From positions 806,001 to 870,000 of the forward strand of contig NZ_JAVSJA010000001.1 in assembly GCF_032027425.1 (NCBI RefSeq): a stretch of 64,000 nucleotides of DNA, read 5' to 3'. Under the pieces are notes generated by a model, which did no database searches, was not told the DNA's origin, and saw only the letters and a program-made list of their open reading frames with translations. The translations under genes were made by a program, and so were the position numbers. Below, piece by piece: positions 52,067-61,572 of the stretch. The DNA comes from Microcystis wesenbergii NRERC-220. GTDB lineage: Bacteria; Cyanobacteriota; Cyanobacteriia; Cyanobacteriales; Microcystaceae. How positions within the stretch are numbered: the first letter of the stretch is position 1; every line of letters starts with the position of its first letter.

Positions 52067-52600
52067 ATGACCCCACAGTTAATTGAAATTCTCTCGGCTG
52101 ACGAAATTCGTCGCACCATTACCCGTTTAGCTTCCGAAGTTATCGAAAAAAGTGGCGATTTAAATAACTTGATTTTGATCGGTATCTACACGCGAGGAGT
52201 GCCTTTAGCTAATTTAATTGCTAGTCAAATTGAGAGCTTAGAAGGGGTAAAAGTTCCCGTGGGAGCGATCGATATTACCTTCTATCGCGACGATCTTGAT
52301 CGCATTAAAACCCGCACTCCTGCTAAAACCAAAATGCCCCTAGATGTCACGGGAAAAACCGTGATTTTAGTCGATGATGTTATCTATAAAGGTCGCACGA
52401 TCCGCGCCGCTTTCAATGCTATTATTGAGTATGGCAGACCGCAAAAAATCCGCTTATTAGTCCTCGTTGATCGTGGTCATCGGGAATTACCAATTCACCC
52501 GGATTTTACGGGCAAAAAACTACCCACTGCAGCCGAGGAACAGGTAAAGGTTTATCTACAAGAGATTGACGGCAAAGATGGGGTGGAATTAATCAAATAA
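52067..52600 (+). CDS. pyrR: Bifunctional pyr regulator/uracil phosphoribosyltransferase PyrR
   Basis: A 177-residue phosphoribosyltransferase-fold protein. The PRPP loop is '[20 protein letters not shown]' near residues 99-118, with '[18 protein letters not shown]' and '[13 protein letters not shown]' before it. PyrR in Gram-positives binds pyr mRNA; in cyanobacteria it is conserved but the regulatory role is less clear, and UPRTase activity is the safer call. The ATG at 52067 ('[16 protein letters not shown]') is preferred over TTG at 52052. No pyr genes are adjacent. Confidence 0.9.
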   Translation: MTPQLIEILSADEIRRTITRLASEVIEKSGDLNNLILIGIYTRGVPLANLIASQIESLEGVKVPVGAIDITFYRDDLDRIKTRTPAKTKMPLDVTGKTVILVDDVIYKGRTIRAAFNAIIEYGRPQKIRLLVLVDRGHRELPIHPDFTGKKLPTAAEEQVKVYLQEIDGKDGVELIK

Positions 52601-52616
52601 ACAGGAGTTAAGACTA

Positions 52617-52892
52617 TTAGCGAGGAAGGAGTTTGGTAACTAATCCCCAGAGGAAAATAAACAGGATTGCCCCGATAATAGCCACAAAAATACCCGGTAT
52701 GCTCAAGCTAGAACTCCCTAGGGCAAAACTGCCAGTTTGAAGCAAATTTAACAGGGTTCCCCCCACAAAAGCCCCGATAATTCCTAGCAAAGTCGTGGCA
52801 AAAATACCACCCCCCTGTCGCCCAGGATAAATAGCTTTTGCGATCGCACCAGCAATAAAGCCCAAAATCATCCAAGAAATGACATTAATCAT
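52617..52892 (-). CDS. GlsB/YeaQ/YmgE family stress membrane protein
   Basis: A 91-residue protein with three hydrophobic segments: 'ISWMILGFIAGAIAKAIYPG', 'ATTLLGIIGAFVGGTLLNLL' and 'IPGIFVAIIGAILFIFLWGL'. The 'GRQGGG' turn between the first two is the family hallmark. These small proteins are induced by stress in other bacteria. It is followed upstream on the same strand, 14 bp away, by a CsbD gene, so the two likely form a stress operon with the CsbD gene first. Confidence 0.85.
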   Translation of the reverse strand: MINVISWMILGFIAGAIAKAIYPGRQGGGIFATTLLGIIGAFVGGTLLNLLQTGSFALGSSSLSIPGIFVAIIGAILFIFLWGLVTKLLPR

Positions 52893-52906
52893 GATTTTAA
52901 TCCCGT

Positions 52907-53143
52907 TCAGTTAATTTTGTCTTTGATGTTTTCGATTGCGTCCTGGGCGGCGTTTTTCATGTCCTCCAACAAATTTTCTGCCTTATCTTTGACATCAGCT
53001 GCCACGTTCATTGCCGCTGCTTGTAGCTGCTTTAATTCTCCTTCTGCTTTCATTTTCTCGTCGCCAGTTAATTCTCCAGCAGCCGATTGTACTTTCCCCT
53101 CGACATTTTTGGCAGCCGCTTTCATTTTGTCTTCGATGCTCAT
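52907..53143 (-). CDS. CsbD family stress protein
   Basis: A 78-residue, highly charged, Ala/Lys/Glu-rich helical protein. The CsbD signature is 'MKAAAKNVEGKVQSAAGELT', then 'GDEKMKAEGELKQLQAA'. The ATG at 53141-53143 follows a GAGGAAAAATTT ribosome site, so the longer start at 53191 is rejected. Paired with the GlsB-like gene downstream. Confidence 0.85.
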   Translation of the reverse strand: MSIEDKMKAAAKNVEGKVQSAAGELTGDEKMKAEGELKQLQAAAMNVAADVKDKAENLLEDMKNAAQDAIENIKDKIN

Positions 53144-53413
53144 AAATTTTTCCTCGGTCAAGAAATTGTTATTGTTATTTTTATAACACAAATGCGGTAA
53201 TTACTGCCCTTTAAAAACGTAAATAAATCTTAAGTTTTTGGGAATAATTATTATTGGTTTCGCCATTGAGAGCGATCTATATCTGGCAAGGCTTGCGCTT
53301 ATTGTTAATTTTTTTGCCGTTTAAAAAACTTAACAAATTTAACCATCGAATCACCAGAGTCTGCTGAAGCTTTCAGCCTCTATATATTTGCTAAATACAA
53401 AAATCATCTATTT

Positions 53414-54196
53414 TTAGGGCAAGGTAAAAGCAGCAATTACGGGATAATGATCGGAAGGAATAAGATTCAGCCAACGAGAAGGATCGACTTTTGCCCAATC
53501 TAACTGCAAACGGCTATCATAATAAATGGTATCGATGGCTAAATAGGGGGTATCGGTGTAATTATTAAAGCTCATTTGTTCGGCTAATTCCAAATCGGCT
53601 AAAGCATCCTTTAATCTAATTTCTGACTGGAGAGGTTGAGTTAAAATCTGACGGGGTAATTGCTGAGAATTAACATTAAAATCCCCCGTTAAAAATAGGT
53701 AATCTTTTGTTAAATTTAGTTGACAAAAATGCTCCTGTATGCACTTAGCCCCTAAGTCCTTAGCTTGGTCACTATAGTAATCGAGATGGGTGTTATAAAA
53801 CTGCAAAGTTTGCCCCTCAAGAGTGCGAAATTTAGCTCCCGTTACCATGCGGGGATAAGGATTACCCCAAGCTTCAGTGATACTGCCAATAATATCGGGA
53901 GTTTCTGATAGCCAAAATTCGTATATTTCTAAACATTTTAACCGACTTGGTTGATATAAAATCGCACAATGTTCATCTAATCCTGTCCCCCTGCGATCAC
54001 TACCTAAACTTTGGTATTTTGGCAATAAACGGTGTAGATCCAATAGTTGATTAGCGCGAGCTTCCTGAGTACCAATTATATCGGGAGAATAGTGAGCAAT
54101 TAAAGCCGCTACGGCTTCCCTTCTTACTCGCCAATTACGCTCATCGGTATCGGGTTTATCGTAGCGAATATTAAAGGACATTGCTGTTAGTTTCAT
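53414..54196 (-). CDS. Endonuclease/exonuclease/phosphatase family protein
   Basis: A 260-residue EEP-fold hydrolase. Catalytic blocks are in order: 'MSFNIRYD' (Asn), 'IIGTQEAR' (metal Glu), 'YNTHLDYYS' (His), 'FLTGDFNVNS' (Asp/Asn), 'IDTIYYDS' and 'PSDHYPVIAAF' (Asp-His). No signal peptide is seen, so it is cytosolic. Substrate cannot be told: the group includes phosphodiesterases, nucleases and sugar or lipid phosphatases. It is monocistronic, with 148 bp of heptamer-repeat DNA upstream. Confidence 0.85.
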   Translation of the reverse strand: MKLTAMSFNIRYDKPDTDERNWRVRREAVAALIAHYSPDIIGTQEARANQLLDLHRLLPKYQSLGSDRRGTGLDEHCAILYQPSRLKCLEIYEFWLSETPDIIGSITEAWGNPYPRMVTGAKFRTLEGQTLQFYNTHLDYYSDQAKDLGAKCIQEHFCQLNLTKDYLFLTGDFNVNSQQLPRQILTQPLQSEIRLKDALADLELAEQMSFNNYTDTPYLAIDTIYYDSRLQLDWAKVDPSRWLNLIPSDHYPVIAAFTLP

Positions 54197-54237
54197 AGGA
54201 AAATGGAGAATGGGGAAGGAAATAGAGAGTTTTGTCA

Positions 54238-54320
54238 GTGAACAGTAAACAGTAATCAGTGAACTGAAAACTCACATCTGATAACTGATAACTGATAACT
54301 AATAACTGATAACTGATTCA
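54238..54320. repeat. Heptamer-type repeats
   Basis: GTGAACAGTAAACAGTAATC followed by about five GATAACT/AATAACT units. Same family as 31691-31749. Confidence 0.85.
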
Positions 54321-54344
54321 ATGCTGACTCCTAATAATTAATTA

Positions 54345-55961
54345 TCAGGATTTTTTGGCGATTGTCCAGAAGGGAAAAGTTTGACTGGGATTGATGATAA
54401 CTCCCCTGATGCCATTGCGAGCAAAAGCGTATTCCTTGGTTTGCCAAAGGGGAATATAGGGAACTTCATCGGCGAGAATTTCTTGAATTTTGCCAAAAAT
54501 TTGCTTTCTTTTGGCTGGGTTACTTTCCCGACGGGATTGGTCGATTAATTGATTCATTTCTTGACTATAAAAAAATGAGCCTTGACTTTGCGATCCTCCT
54601 TCTTCGCAGCCAGTTTCTGGGGAACCTTTAGCACAATCTAAAAAGGGATAAATATAGTTATCTGCATCCAAAAAATCGGGATACCAATTAGATAGAGCAG
54701 TGGTATAAAGTCCCCGGCTAATATTACGGAAAAATGCCGCTCCTAGGATACTATTGGGTTCAAATTGAATCATATTATCTAAATCCCGTTTTGCTAGAGC
54801 TTTCATCACCGCCGCCACGGTGCTGGAAGTGATCGATCCGGAGGAGTGCCAAACTTCTACAATCGCGGGTTTTTCTTGACTATAACCAGCAGTTTTTAGT
54901 AATTGTTTTGCTTGCTCTATATTATGGTTGCCATAGCGCTCTTTAAACACCGGTTGTGACTCGGAAAAAGTAGTAGGAATGAGACTAAAAAGAGGGATGC
55001 CTTGACCTTGTAAAATGCGATCATTAAGTAAATCTCGATCGACTAGAGAAGCAATTGCTTGTCGCACTAAAATATTATCGGTGGGTTCACTTTTGAGATT
55101 GACGCTCATAAAGTTAATTGCTGCCCCAGAAGATTCGATGGCTTGCCATTTTCCCTGGTCTGCTTCTGTGCGTAGTTTTCTCACTTGAGGAGGGAGTAAA
55201 GATTGATAGGCAATATCCACCGCACCCGTCTGAAAACCGTTGAATAAATTGGCAGGATTAGAGAGATAAATTTGAACATTAACTCCCTTATTTTTGGCCG
55301 GTTCTCCCCAATAGCGATCAAAGGCTTCTAAACTAAAAGAATCGCTAGTAACTGCTTTTAATTGATAATGTCCTGTGCCGATAAATTCTTCGGGTTTAAA
55401 TTTACCCTCGCCAATTTGATAAAATTTGGGTGAAACTGCACAGGCTCCAGGGTAAGCTAAAAGAGCGGGAAAGGCGGCAAAAGGTCTGGTTAGTTTAATA
55501 GTAATTTCGTCTTCTTTTGTAGCGGTAATTTTATCAATTGTATCCCGAAGAAGAAAGGAAGGTTCACCACCATTTTTGATAAATCTTTCTAGGGAAAACT
55601 TCATCGCCTCCGCGTTAAAAACCGTGCCATCATGAAAAATAACCCCTCGACGTACTGGGATAGTATAAGTCAAACCATCGGGGCTAATTTCGGGCAATTC
55701 CGTGGCCAAGAGAGGCTTTAAATTAGTGGTTCCTTCCGCGTAGGTGTAGAGAGTTTCACCGAGATTATAAATAATAAAAAGTCCCGCTAACTCATAACTA
55801 TCGGCAGGATCGATCGAGCGTGGTTTTAGGGTTGTCCCGATCATCAAGCGATCGCTATCCCCTCGGGGTAAATTGGAATTAGTGGACTGACAGCCCACGG
55901 TCAGAAGAAGACAGAGGCAAAATAAACTTAAATAGCGGTAAAGTCGGCGTAAAGGTCTCAT
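54345..55961 (-). CDS. ABC transporter substrate-binding lipoprotein, family 5 (peptide type)
   Basis: A 538-residue SBP_bac_5 protein. The lipobox 'CLLLTVGCQST' near residue 24 marks a lipoprotein. Body motifs are 'LKPRSIDPADSYELAGLFII', 'YTIPVRRGVIFHDGTVFNAE' (the family signature), 'TRPFAAFPALLAYPGAC' and 'VPYIPLWQTKEYAFARNGIR'. It would bind peptides or similar ligands in the periplasm. The fused ABC ATPase at 48657 is the nearest partner, but no permease gene is in the window. Confidence 0.9.
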   Translation of the reverse strand: MRPLRRLYRYLSLFCLCLLLTVGCQSTNSNLPRGDSDRLMIGTTLKPRSIDPADSYELAGLFIIYNLGETLYTYAEGTTNLKPLLATELPEISPDGLTYTIPVRRGVIFHDGTVFNAEAMKFSLERFIKNGGEPSFLLRDTIDKITATKEDEITIKLTRPFAAFPALLAYPGACAVSPKFYQIGEGKFKPEEFIGTGHYQLKAVTSDSFSLEAFDRYWGEPAKNKGVNVQIYLSNPANLFNGFQTGAVDIAYQSLLPPQVRKLRTEADQGKWQAIESSGAAINFMSVNLKSEPTDNILVRQAIASLVDRDLLNDRILQGQGIPLFSLIPTTFSESQPVFKERYGNHNIEQAKQLLKTAGYSQEKPAIVEVWHSSGSITSSTVAAVMKALAKRDLDNMIQFEPNSILGAAFFRNISRGLYTTALSNWYPDFLDADNYIYPFLDCAKGSPETGCEEGGSQSQGSFFYSQEMNQLIDQSRRESNPAKRKQIFGKIQEILADEVPYIPLWQTKEYAFARNGIRGVIINPSQTFPFWTIAKKS

Positions 55962-56486
55962 CGATGGCGATTAACGGCAGCTAGGTATCAATCAATCCTA
56001 TCATTTTTGAGCATAATCTTTTCTACTAGGTTGCCTTAAGTAAGTAAATTGATTGCTTAATTGGTTGGGAAAAATTCTTCAATAACTGCACTGATTACCC
56101 AGATAATTAAACTAAATTTTCTGGTCGAGGATGGCAAAAACTTGATAAATTTGGCCAAGAATAAGACCCAGGGCAGCAAAGGGGTTAAATGGTTGAGAAT
56201 AGCTGGAGCTATGGAGGCAGATAAACAGGGAAATGGTCAAGATTTTTAAACCTAGAGCAGCTGACAGCAACTGATTAGAAACTGCTCTTCTTTTATAAAT
56301 TTCTTGGATAATTAATTTTTCAGAGTTCAAAAATGGCAGAAATAAGGATTAAATGGCATAAAGTCTATAAATAGACCATTTAACTGATTATTGTTCATTC
56401 TTAATTCTCCTGACTCCTGACTACTGGCTACTGACTCCCAACCCTAACAACAATTTTTGATTTTTACAAGAGGTCTTATCAGCCAT
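55962..56486. other. Intergenic stretch, no supported gene
   Basis: 525 bp with two short overlapping antiparallel frames (56061-56249 plus, 56112-56330 minus) but no ribosome site or family match that I can support. The rest is AT-rich, with a CTGACTCCTGACTACTGGCT repeat-like run near 56409. Confidence 0.5.
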
Positions 56487-57026
56487 TTAGGTTAATCCTG
56501 TCCCTTCTAAACAAGCTCGATCGAAAATTGCCCCCGGGGTTACTGCCGAGGCTAAACTAGCACAAAGAAGATTGGCATCAGTAAAATTTGTTCCGCGTAA
56601 AATCGCCCCGAAAAAAATTGCTTCCTCTAAATCGGTTGCCGACAGATCTGCCCCGGACAGATTAGCGCTAGTAAAATCCGCTTGGGTTAAAATCGCCCCA
56701 ACAAAACTCACTCCCCGGCCATCGACACCGCGAAAATCCGCCCCAGACAAATCTAGATGATTAAAAACCGCCCCGGCTAAAAAAGCACCGGCCAAACTTG
56801 CCCCGGTCACGATCGCATCGAGGAGAATTGCCCCGCGTAAATCGGCATTCCGAAAATCTGCTCCCCTTAAATTTGCCCCAGTTAGGTCAGCACCGCGCAA
56901 ATTTGCCCGTAAATTCGCCCCTGCTAGGTCTGCACCCGCTAAATCAGCCCCTGACAAGTTCATGCCCGCTAAATCTTTTATCTGACCCTGACGAATTGCT
57001 AATAAATCAATACTGGGAAAAGTCAT
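56487..57026 (-). CDS. Pentapeptide repeat protein
   Basis: A 179-residue right-handed beta-helix protein built almost wholly of A(D/N)LxG repeats. For example 'MNLSGADLAGADLAGANL' and 'LRGADLTGANLRGADFRNAD' run from residue 20 to the end. It has no signal peptide or added domain. Such proteins are abundant in cyanobacteria; roles include gyrase mimicry, but most are unassigned. It is divergent from dedA with about 70 bp between. Confidence 0.9.
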   Translation of the reverse strand: MTFPSIDLLAIRQGQIKDLAGMNLSGADLAGADLAGANLRANLRGADLTGANLRGADFRNADLRGAILLDAIVTGASLAGAFLAGAVFNHLDLSGADFRGVDGRGVSFVGAILTQADFTSANLSGADLSATDLEEAIFFGAILRGTNFTDANLLCASLASAVTPGAIFDRACLEGTGLT

Positions 57027-57095
57027 GTTCAGCCACGGTTAAATACTGTAAAAATATCTTAGAATATTCGTAAACCTTTGTTAAGAAAGCGCTCC

Positions 57096-57713
57096 ATGTC
57101 CCTAGAGCTATTATCCCTAGAAAATATTGAAGAAATCGCCCACCAATACGGATACTGGGCAGTATTTATCGGCATCACCCTCGAAAATACCGGGATTCCC
57201 ATCCCCGGGGAAACCATCACAATTGTCGGCGGCTTCCTTGCCGGTAGCGGTGATTTGAACTATTGGTTAGTTTTAGTCAGCGCAATTACAGGAGCAGTTT
57301 TGGGCGATAATTTTGGCTATTGGCTCGGTCGCGCTGGAGGTTGGCCGTTTTTGTTAAAAGTTGGCAAATTCTTTCGGATTCCCCCCCAAAAACTAGAATT
57401 AGCCAAGGATCAATTTAGTAAAAATGCACCCCGGGCGGTCTTTTTCGGTCGTTTCGTGGCTTTGTTAAGAATCTTTGCCGGTCCCATGGCGGGAATTGCC
57501 CGAATGCCCTACGGTCGCTTTTTCCTCTGTAATCTCGGTGGGGCAACGGTGTGGGCGACGATTATGGTGACATTATCTTTCTTTTTAGGCCGTTTGTTCC
57601 CCTTGCACCAGTTAGTTAGTTCTATGGCTCGTTTTGGTATCTTGGCTTTAATTATCGTCCTGGCCTGGACAATTATTCACCCCATCCTTGAGTCACGGAA
57701 AAAGGTGGCTTAA
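57096..57713 (+). CDS. DedA family membrane protein
   Basis: A 205-residue DedA/SNARE-associated (VTT domain) protein. Family motifs are 'ENTGIPIPGETITIVGGFLA' near residues 30-50, 'GAVLGDNFGYWLGRAGG' and 'FFGRFVALLRIFAGPMAGIA' with the essential Arg pair. DedA proteins flip or recycle undecaprenyl phosphate or phospholipids. The ATG at 57096 is preferred; an upstream TTG at 57078 would add six residues. Confidence 0.88.
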   Translation: MSLELLSLENIEEIAHQYGYWAVFIGITLENTGIPIPGETITIVGGFLAGSGDLNYWLVLVSAITGAVLGDNFGYWLGRAGGWPFLLKVGKFFRIPPQKLELAKDQFSKNAPRAVFFGRFVALLRIFAGPMAGIARMPYGRFFLCNLGGATVWATIMVTLSFFLGRLFPLHQLVSSMARFGILALIIVLAWTIIHPILESRKKVA

Positions 57714-57941
57714 GTCCGTAATTTCAGTTATCAGTTATCAGCTTTTGAAGGCAAGAGGCAACAGGCACTCGTGCAAAAGACAGAATCTGACAATTCTCCT
57801 ACCTAAAAAGAAGGTTAGAAACTAGGCACATCAAAGCTTTTAGCTATCCCCTGGAAAGGGAGGCTTGTTACCTCATTCTTGACGGGGAGCGATTCGTGGT
57901 GTTAGTATAATTTTGTCCAAGATTACAACTATACATCAACG

Positions 57942-58712
57942 GTGATAGCCAAAAAAATTACTTTTTCTAATGGATTAGAATGTTACTACAGTAGTAGCAA
58001 AGAGGAAACAGAATACATTTTTTCGGAAATATTTACTGAAAGGCAATATGAAGGGCATGATATTGTCATCAAAGAAGGCGATGTGATCTTTGATGTTGGA
58101 GCCAATATCGGTCTATTCTCTATTTTTGTCAAGGGAGTTGAACCAACAGCAAAAGTTTTCGCCTTTGAGCCAATCAGTCCAACTTTTGAGGTTTTGCAAA
58201 AAAATATTCATTTGCATTCTTTAGAGGATGTTGTTTTATTTAACTGTGGATTAAGTTCAGAAAATAACCGAGCAAAAATCTTTACTTTTTATCCTAATAT
58301 GTCTGCTAATTCAACCACAAAGCCAGAGGATACCTTGGCTGAATTAGAAGATATTAAAGTCGATCAGAATTCCCAAAAAATAGAAAATTTGTTTGAAGAG
58401 TTTTTCCAAGAAAAAGAACAAGTAGTCTGTGAAGTAAAAACTCTATCCTCCGTAATTAATGAACTCGGTATCGACTCCATCGATTTATTGAAAATTGACG
58501 TGGAAGGAGAAGAATACGAAGTATTTCAAAGCATCGAAGCTAAAGACTGGCCAAAAATTAAGCAAATAGTGGCTGAAATTCACGATCAGAAGGGACGCTT
58601 AAAGCAAATAAGCCAAATGCTGGCAGATAACGGCTTCAAAATTCAACTAGAAAAAAGAGAACTGTTACCTTCGACATTCGTGGATATTTTCCATTTATAC
58701 GCTGTGCGTTAG
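57942..58712 (+). CDS. FkbM family methyltransferase
   Basis: A 256-residue SAM-dependent methyltransferase. Motif I is 'VIFDVGANIGLFSIFV' near residues 49-65, 'VFAFEPISPTFEVLQKNI' follows, and 'SIDLLKIDVEGEEYEVFQSI' near 182-200 is the FkbM hallmark. The start is GTG at 57942. It heads a short glycan/secondary-metabolite-like region with the glycosyltransferase at 58741 and TylF-type methyltransferase at 60098, though these are on the other strand. Confidence 0.85.
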   Translation: MIAKKITFSNGLECYYSSSKEETEYIFSEIFTERQYEGHDIVIKEGDVIFDVGANIGLFSIFVKGVEPTAKVFAFEPISPTFEVLQKNIHLHSLEDVVLFNCGLSSENNRAKIFTFYPNMSANSTTKPEDTLAELEDIKVDQNSQKIENLFEEFFQEKEQVVCEVKTLSSVINELGIDSIDLLKIDVEGEEYEVFQSIEAKDWPKIKQIVAEIHDQKGRLKQISQMLADNGFKIQLEKRELLPSTFVDIFHLYAVR

Positions 58713-58740
58713 TAGTTAAATTTTCATTGTCAAATTTAAT

Positions 58741-59826
58741 CTATTTTTCTAGAAAATTGGTTAATAACTGACTGAAACGTTGGGCAATAATCGGTGCATC
58801 AAATTCTGAAACTTTCGCTCTACCTGCTTTCCCTAAGGAACGAGCTTTTTCTGGATTTAGAAGCACTTCTGCTAATTTACTGGCTAAATCTTCAGCATCT
58901 AAGGGATTGGCTAATAGACCTTGTACACCATCTTCAATCAACTCCGGTGTCGAGGAAGAACGACTGGCGACAATCGGTTTATAACTGGCCATAGCTTCAG
59001 CAAAAACTAGGCCAAATCCTTCTTGCAGACTAGGTAAACAAAAAACTTGACAATCAAGATATTCTTGGATCAGTTCTTGATAGGAAAGATAGCCGAGAAA
59101 ATTAACATTTTGCTCTAAATTGAGTTCTTGTGCTAGACGGCGTAAATTATTCCATTCAGGACCTTTGCTGGCAATTCTTACCTCTAGATCAGGTATTTGA
59201 CGGCGGAGAATTGCGGCGGCGCGGATTAAAGTGGCAACATTTTTGCGGGGATACTGGACACCGACACAAAACACCGTCGGCCTCCTCTGCTCGCGGTTTT
59301 TTTCCTCATACTTGACCGAGGCGACCGCTGCATCCCACCCTTTGAGATCAATTAGAGGATGAACAATCTCGATATTGCCATCATACTGATAAAGTTGCTT
59401 GAGTCTAGTACGCGAATATTCACTGGTAGAGATGACCAGAGCCGCACGATGGACGCTCACTTTCTCGGCCTTTGCCATCAATTCTAAGGAAGTTCGCACC
59501 CAACCCCGCTCAAAGGTGGCTTCATCGGCAATAATACCGTGAATATAAACGATAAAAGGGACTTTCAGGCGATCGCTGATGGCGTAACCATCCATATCGT
59601 AACCTACCACCACATCATAGTGGTCAAAGCGACGGGGATGGAGTCGCCAATTCCAAAGAAAGCGATGCGCCATATAGCCTAACGGCCCCGATGCTTTGGC
59701 TGGCGAGAAGACATCAACCAGATGACCCTGGGAGCGTAACTCGTTAGTCAGATGGATATTGGTGACGAAAGTACCACTTCCGAGCTTGACATTTTGGGGA
59801 GTTGCTGTGATGATTGCTATCTTCAT
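58741..59826 (-). CDS. Glycosyltransferase family 4 protein
   Basis: A 361-residue GT-B enzyme. The N-terminal 'GSGTFVTNIHLTNELRSQGH' is the acceptor domain. The C-terminal nucleotide-sugar site is 'FCVGVQYPRKNVATLIRAAA' and 'VFCLPSLQEGFGLVFAEAMA', then 'PIVASRSSSTPELIEDG' (the E-x7-E motif). It would build cell-surface polysaccharide or glycolipid. It ends 29 bp past the stop of the FkbM gene, convergent with it. Confidence 0.88.
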   Translation of the reverse strand: MKIAIITATPQNVKLGSGTFVTNIHLTNELRSQGHLVDVFSPAKASGPLGYMAHRFLWNWRLHPRRFDHYDVVVGYDMDGYAISDRLKVPFIVYIHGIIADEATFERGWVRTSLELMAKAEKVSVHRAALVISTSEYSRTRLKQLYQYDGNIEIVHPLIDLKGWDAAVASVKYEEKNREQRRPTVFCVGVQYPRKNVATLIRAAAILRRQIPDLEVRIASKGPEWNNLRRLAQELNLEQNVNFLGYLSYQELIQEYLDCQVFCLPSLQEGFGLVFAEAMASYKPIVASRSSSTPELIEDGVQGLLANPLDAEDLASKLAEVLLNPEKARSLGKAGRAKVSEFDAPIIAQRFSQLLTNFLEK

Positions 59827-60097
59827 TTTTTGTCAAAGTTTATGGCAGCGGTTGGATGATGATGGGAAAATCAGAACAAATAAGGTAGGCGGGAGTAGGT
59901 GCGAATCAAATCTTGATTTTCCCTGATAACATTCTCAAAATCTATCTTTCTTAAAACTTTCTCATTTTAGCTGTCCAGCCAGACAAATGAGCAGTTTTAA
60001 AGAGATTTAAAGAGGATTTGGTTCTGTATTTACCCCCGACAAACTGGATATTCAGAGGCAATTTACGGGTACAGACGAACGGATATCTTTGCGTCCG

Positions 60098-60904
60098 TTA
60101 GCCTTTTTTCCTCAAAACGATGAAATGTCCGTATCGAGTATCTGGAATCATGTACTCATAGACCTTTTCCCGATCATTTTTATCTTGAATAAATTCATCT
60201 ACAGCCGTCTTTGGGCCCGAAGAAAAGAAACCGTAGTCATCGACGATGATAATCGCTCCGAGGGGGGTGATCGGGTGGAGAAACTCTAGTACCTGTTTGA
60301 TTGGTTCGTACAGATCGAAATCCACATAGGCGAAAGAAACCCTCGCTGGTAAATTTTCCCCTCGATCGAGGATTCGATCGAAAAATCCTTTGTGAATTAC
60401 ATAGCGATGTTCGGGAAAAGAAATCTTCCGTAATCGCTCTAGAACCATTCCCTCACGGCATCGCATTTTTCCCCTATAGGCTTCCATATTCCCCAAATCG
60501 AAAATATCGTGGAGCAAGTGATCTTTTTCCGAGGGGGCGGGCAAACCTTGAAAGGAATCGAATAGATGTAAGGTCTTGTCCGTTCCGGCGATTTCATTGG
60601 CGATCAGTGCGGAGGTTTCTCCCTGCGCCACACCAAACTCGCACACATCGCCCTCTACCTCCCGACACCGGGCTAAACCCTGCACGAGATAATAGGCCTC
60701 TGAAGGAGGCGTGCCGAGCAATGTGGTTAATAGATGCAGACGAAGATCGTTAGGCTCTATTACGGGGTCGGATTCGTTGAGCCTTCCCTCGTAGGCCTGT
60801 GCCAGATTAGCGAAATTATCGAACCAGATCGGCAGCTCCGATGTGCGGTGGAGTGGTTCATCCTCGATCAAGGACGAAATCGGGGCAATGGATTGATCAT
60901 TCAT
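60098..60904 (-). CDS. TylF/MycF-type macrocin O-methyltransferase family protein
   Basis: A 268-residue class I methyltransferase of the TylF family. 'DVCEFGVAQGETSALIANEI' is the SAM site, 'LHLFDSFQGLPAPSEKD' follows, and 'FAYVDFDLYEPIKQVLEFLH' with 'AIIIVDDYGFFSSGPKTAVD' gives the metal-binding Asp set. Family members methylate sugar hydroxyls. Together with the glycosyltransferase on the same strand downstream this suggests surface sugar decoration (inference). The region 59827-60097 holds no gene. Confidence 0.85.
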   Translation of the reverse strand: MNDQSIAPISSLIEDEPLHRTSELPIWFDNFANLAQAYEGRLNESDPVIEPNDLRLHLLTTLLGTPPSEAYYLVQGLARCREVEGDVCEFGVAQGETSALIANEIAGTDKTLHLFDSFQGLPAPSEKDHLLHDIFDLGNMEAYRGKMRCREGMVLERLRKISFPEHRYVIHKGFFDRILDRGENLPARVSFAYVDFDLYEPIKQVLEFLHPITPLGAIIIVDDYGFFSSGPKTAVDEFIQDKNDREKVYEYMIPDTRYGHFIVLRKKG

Positions 60905-60975
60905 AGCTGTTACCCATTTACAATGGGCATTAGGATGTTAGAAAACAAACGCAGATTTATTAATTATCAATAGGA

Positions 60976-61000
60976 AAGCGGTTATTTCTGATAACCGCTT
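60976..61000. terminator. Hairpin downstream of the RRM gene
   Basis: AAGCGGTTAT - TTCTG - ATAACCGCTT, a perfect 10-bp stem, 23 bp past the RRM gene's stop. It has no long T-run. Confidence 0.65.
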
Positions 61001-61022
61001 CTGGAATCTTACAAGAATCTCT

Positions 61023-61325
61023 TTAACGTTCGCGGCGACCGAAGTTTTTGCGCTCACCGCCGCCACCACCACCAAAATTATCTTCTCTGGGACGAGCTTT
61101 ATTAACTTTCATCTGTCGTCCCATCCATTCGGCCCCGTCAAGAGTTTCGATCGCCTTTGCTTCTTCCTCATCGGAGGACATTTCCACAAAACCAAAACCG
61201 CGCATTTTACCCGTTGCTTGATCTACGGGCAAGTGAATGCGACTAACCGTGCCGTATTCAGCGAATACGCCGTACAAGTCCTCTTTCGTGACTTCATAAA
61301 CCAGATTACCAACGTAAATCGTCAT
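61023..61325 (-). CDS. RRM RNA-binding protein (Rbp, glycine-rich tail)
   Basis: A 100-residue single-RRM protein. RNP2 is 'TIYVGNL' (residues 2-8) and RNP1 is 'KMRGFGFVEM' (near 40-49). A short Gly/Arg-rich tail ('FGGGGGGERKNFGRRER') places it with the cyanobacterial cold-inducible Rbp proteins that steady mRNA at low temperature or guide thylakoid-related mRNAs. The long upstream leader (61326-61460) is typical of cold-regulated rbp genes. Confidence 0.92.
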   Translation of the reverse strand: MTIYVGNLVYEVTKEDLYGVFAEYGTVSRIHLPVDQATGKMRGFGFVEMSSDEEEAKAIETLDGAEWMGRQMKVNKARPREDNFGGGGGGERKNFGRRER

Positions 61326-61572
61326 GGATTGTCTCCCAATATCACAGCCATTTTGAGAAGGAGATCGGACACAACCCAGTCAAGATCATCAGGGAAAAAC
61401 CGCTTCTGTTTGAAACCAATGCTGCTACCGAACCTAACTACTCTCTCTAAACTAGCATAGCTTATCAGTGAGCAGTGATCAGTAGGAGTATGGAGTATTA
61501 AGTGGGCAGTATTATAGGGCAGTTTTCTGCTTTCTTTTCACTGATCACTGATTACTGTTTACTGATCACTGA

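Noticed and set aside
56061-56330. Two overlapping antiparallel short frames
   Set aside because: Neither has a family pattern or ribosome site; only one could be real and there is nothing to choose between them.
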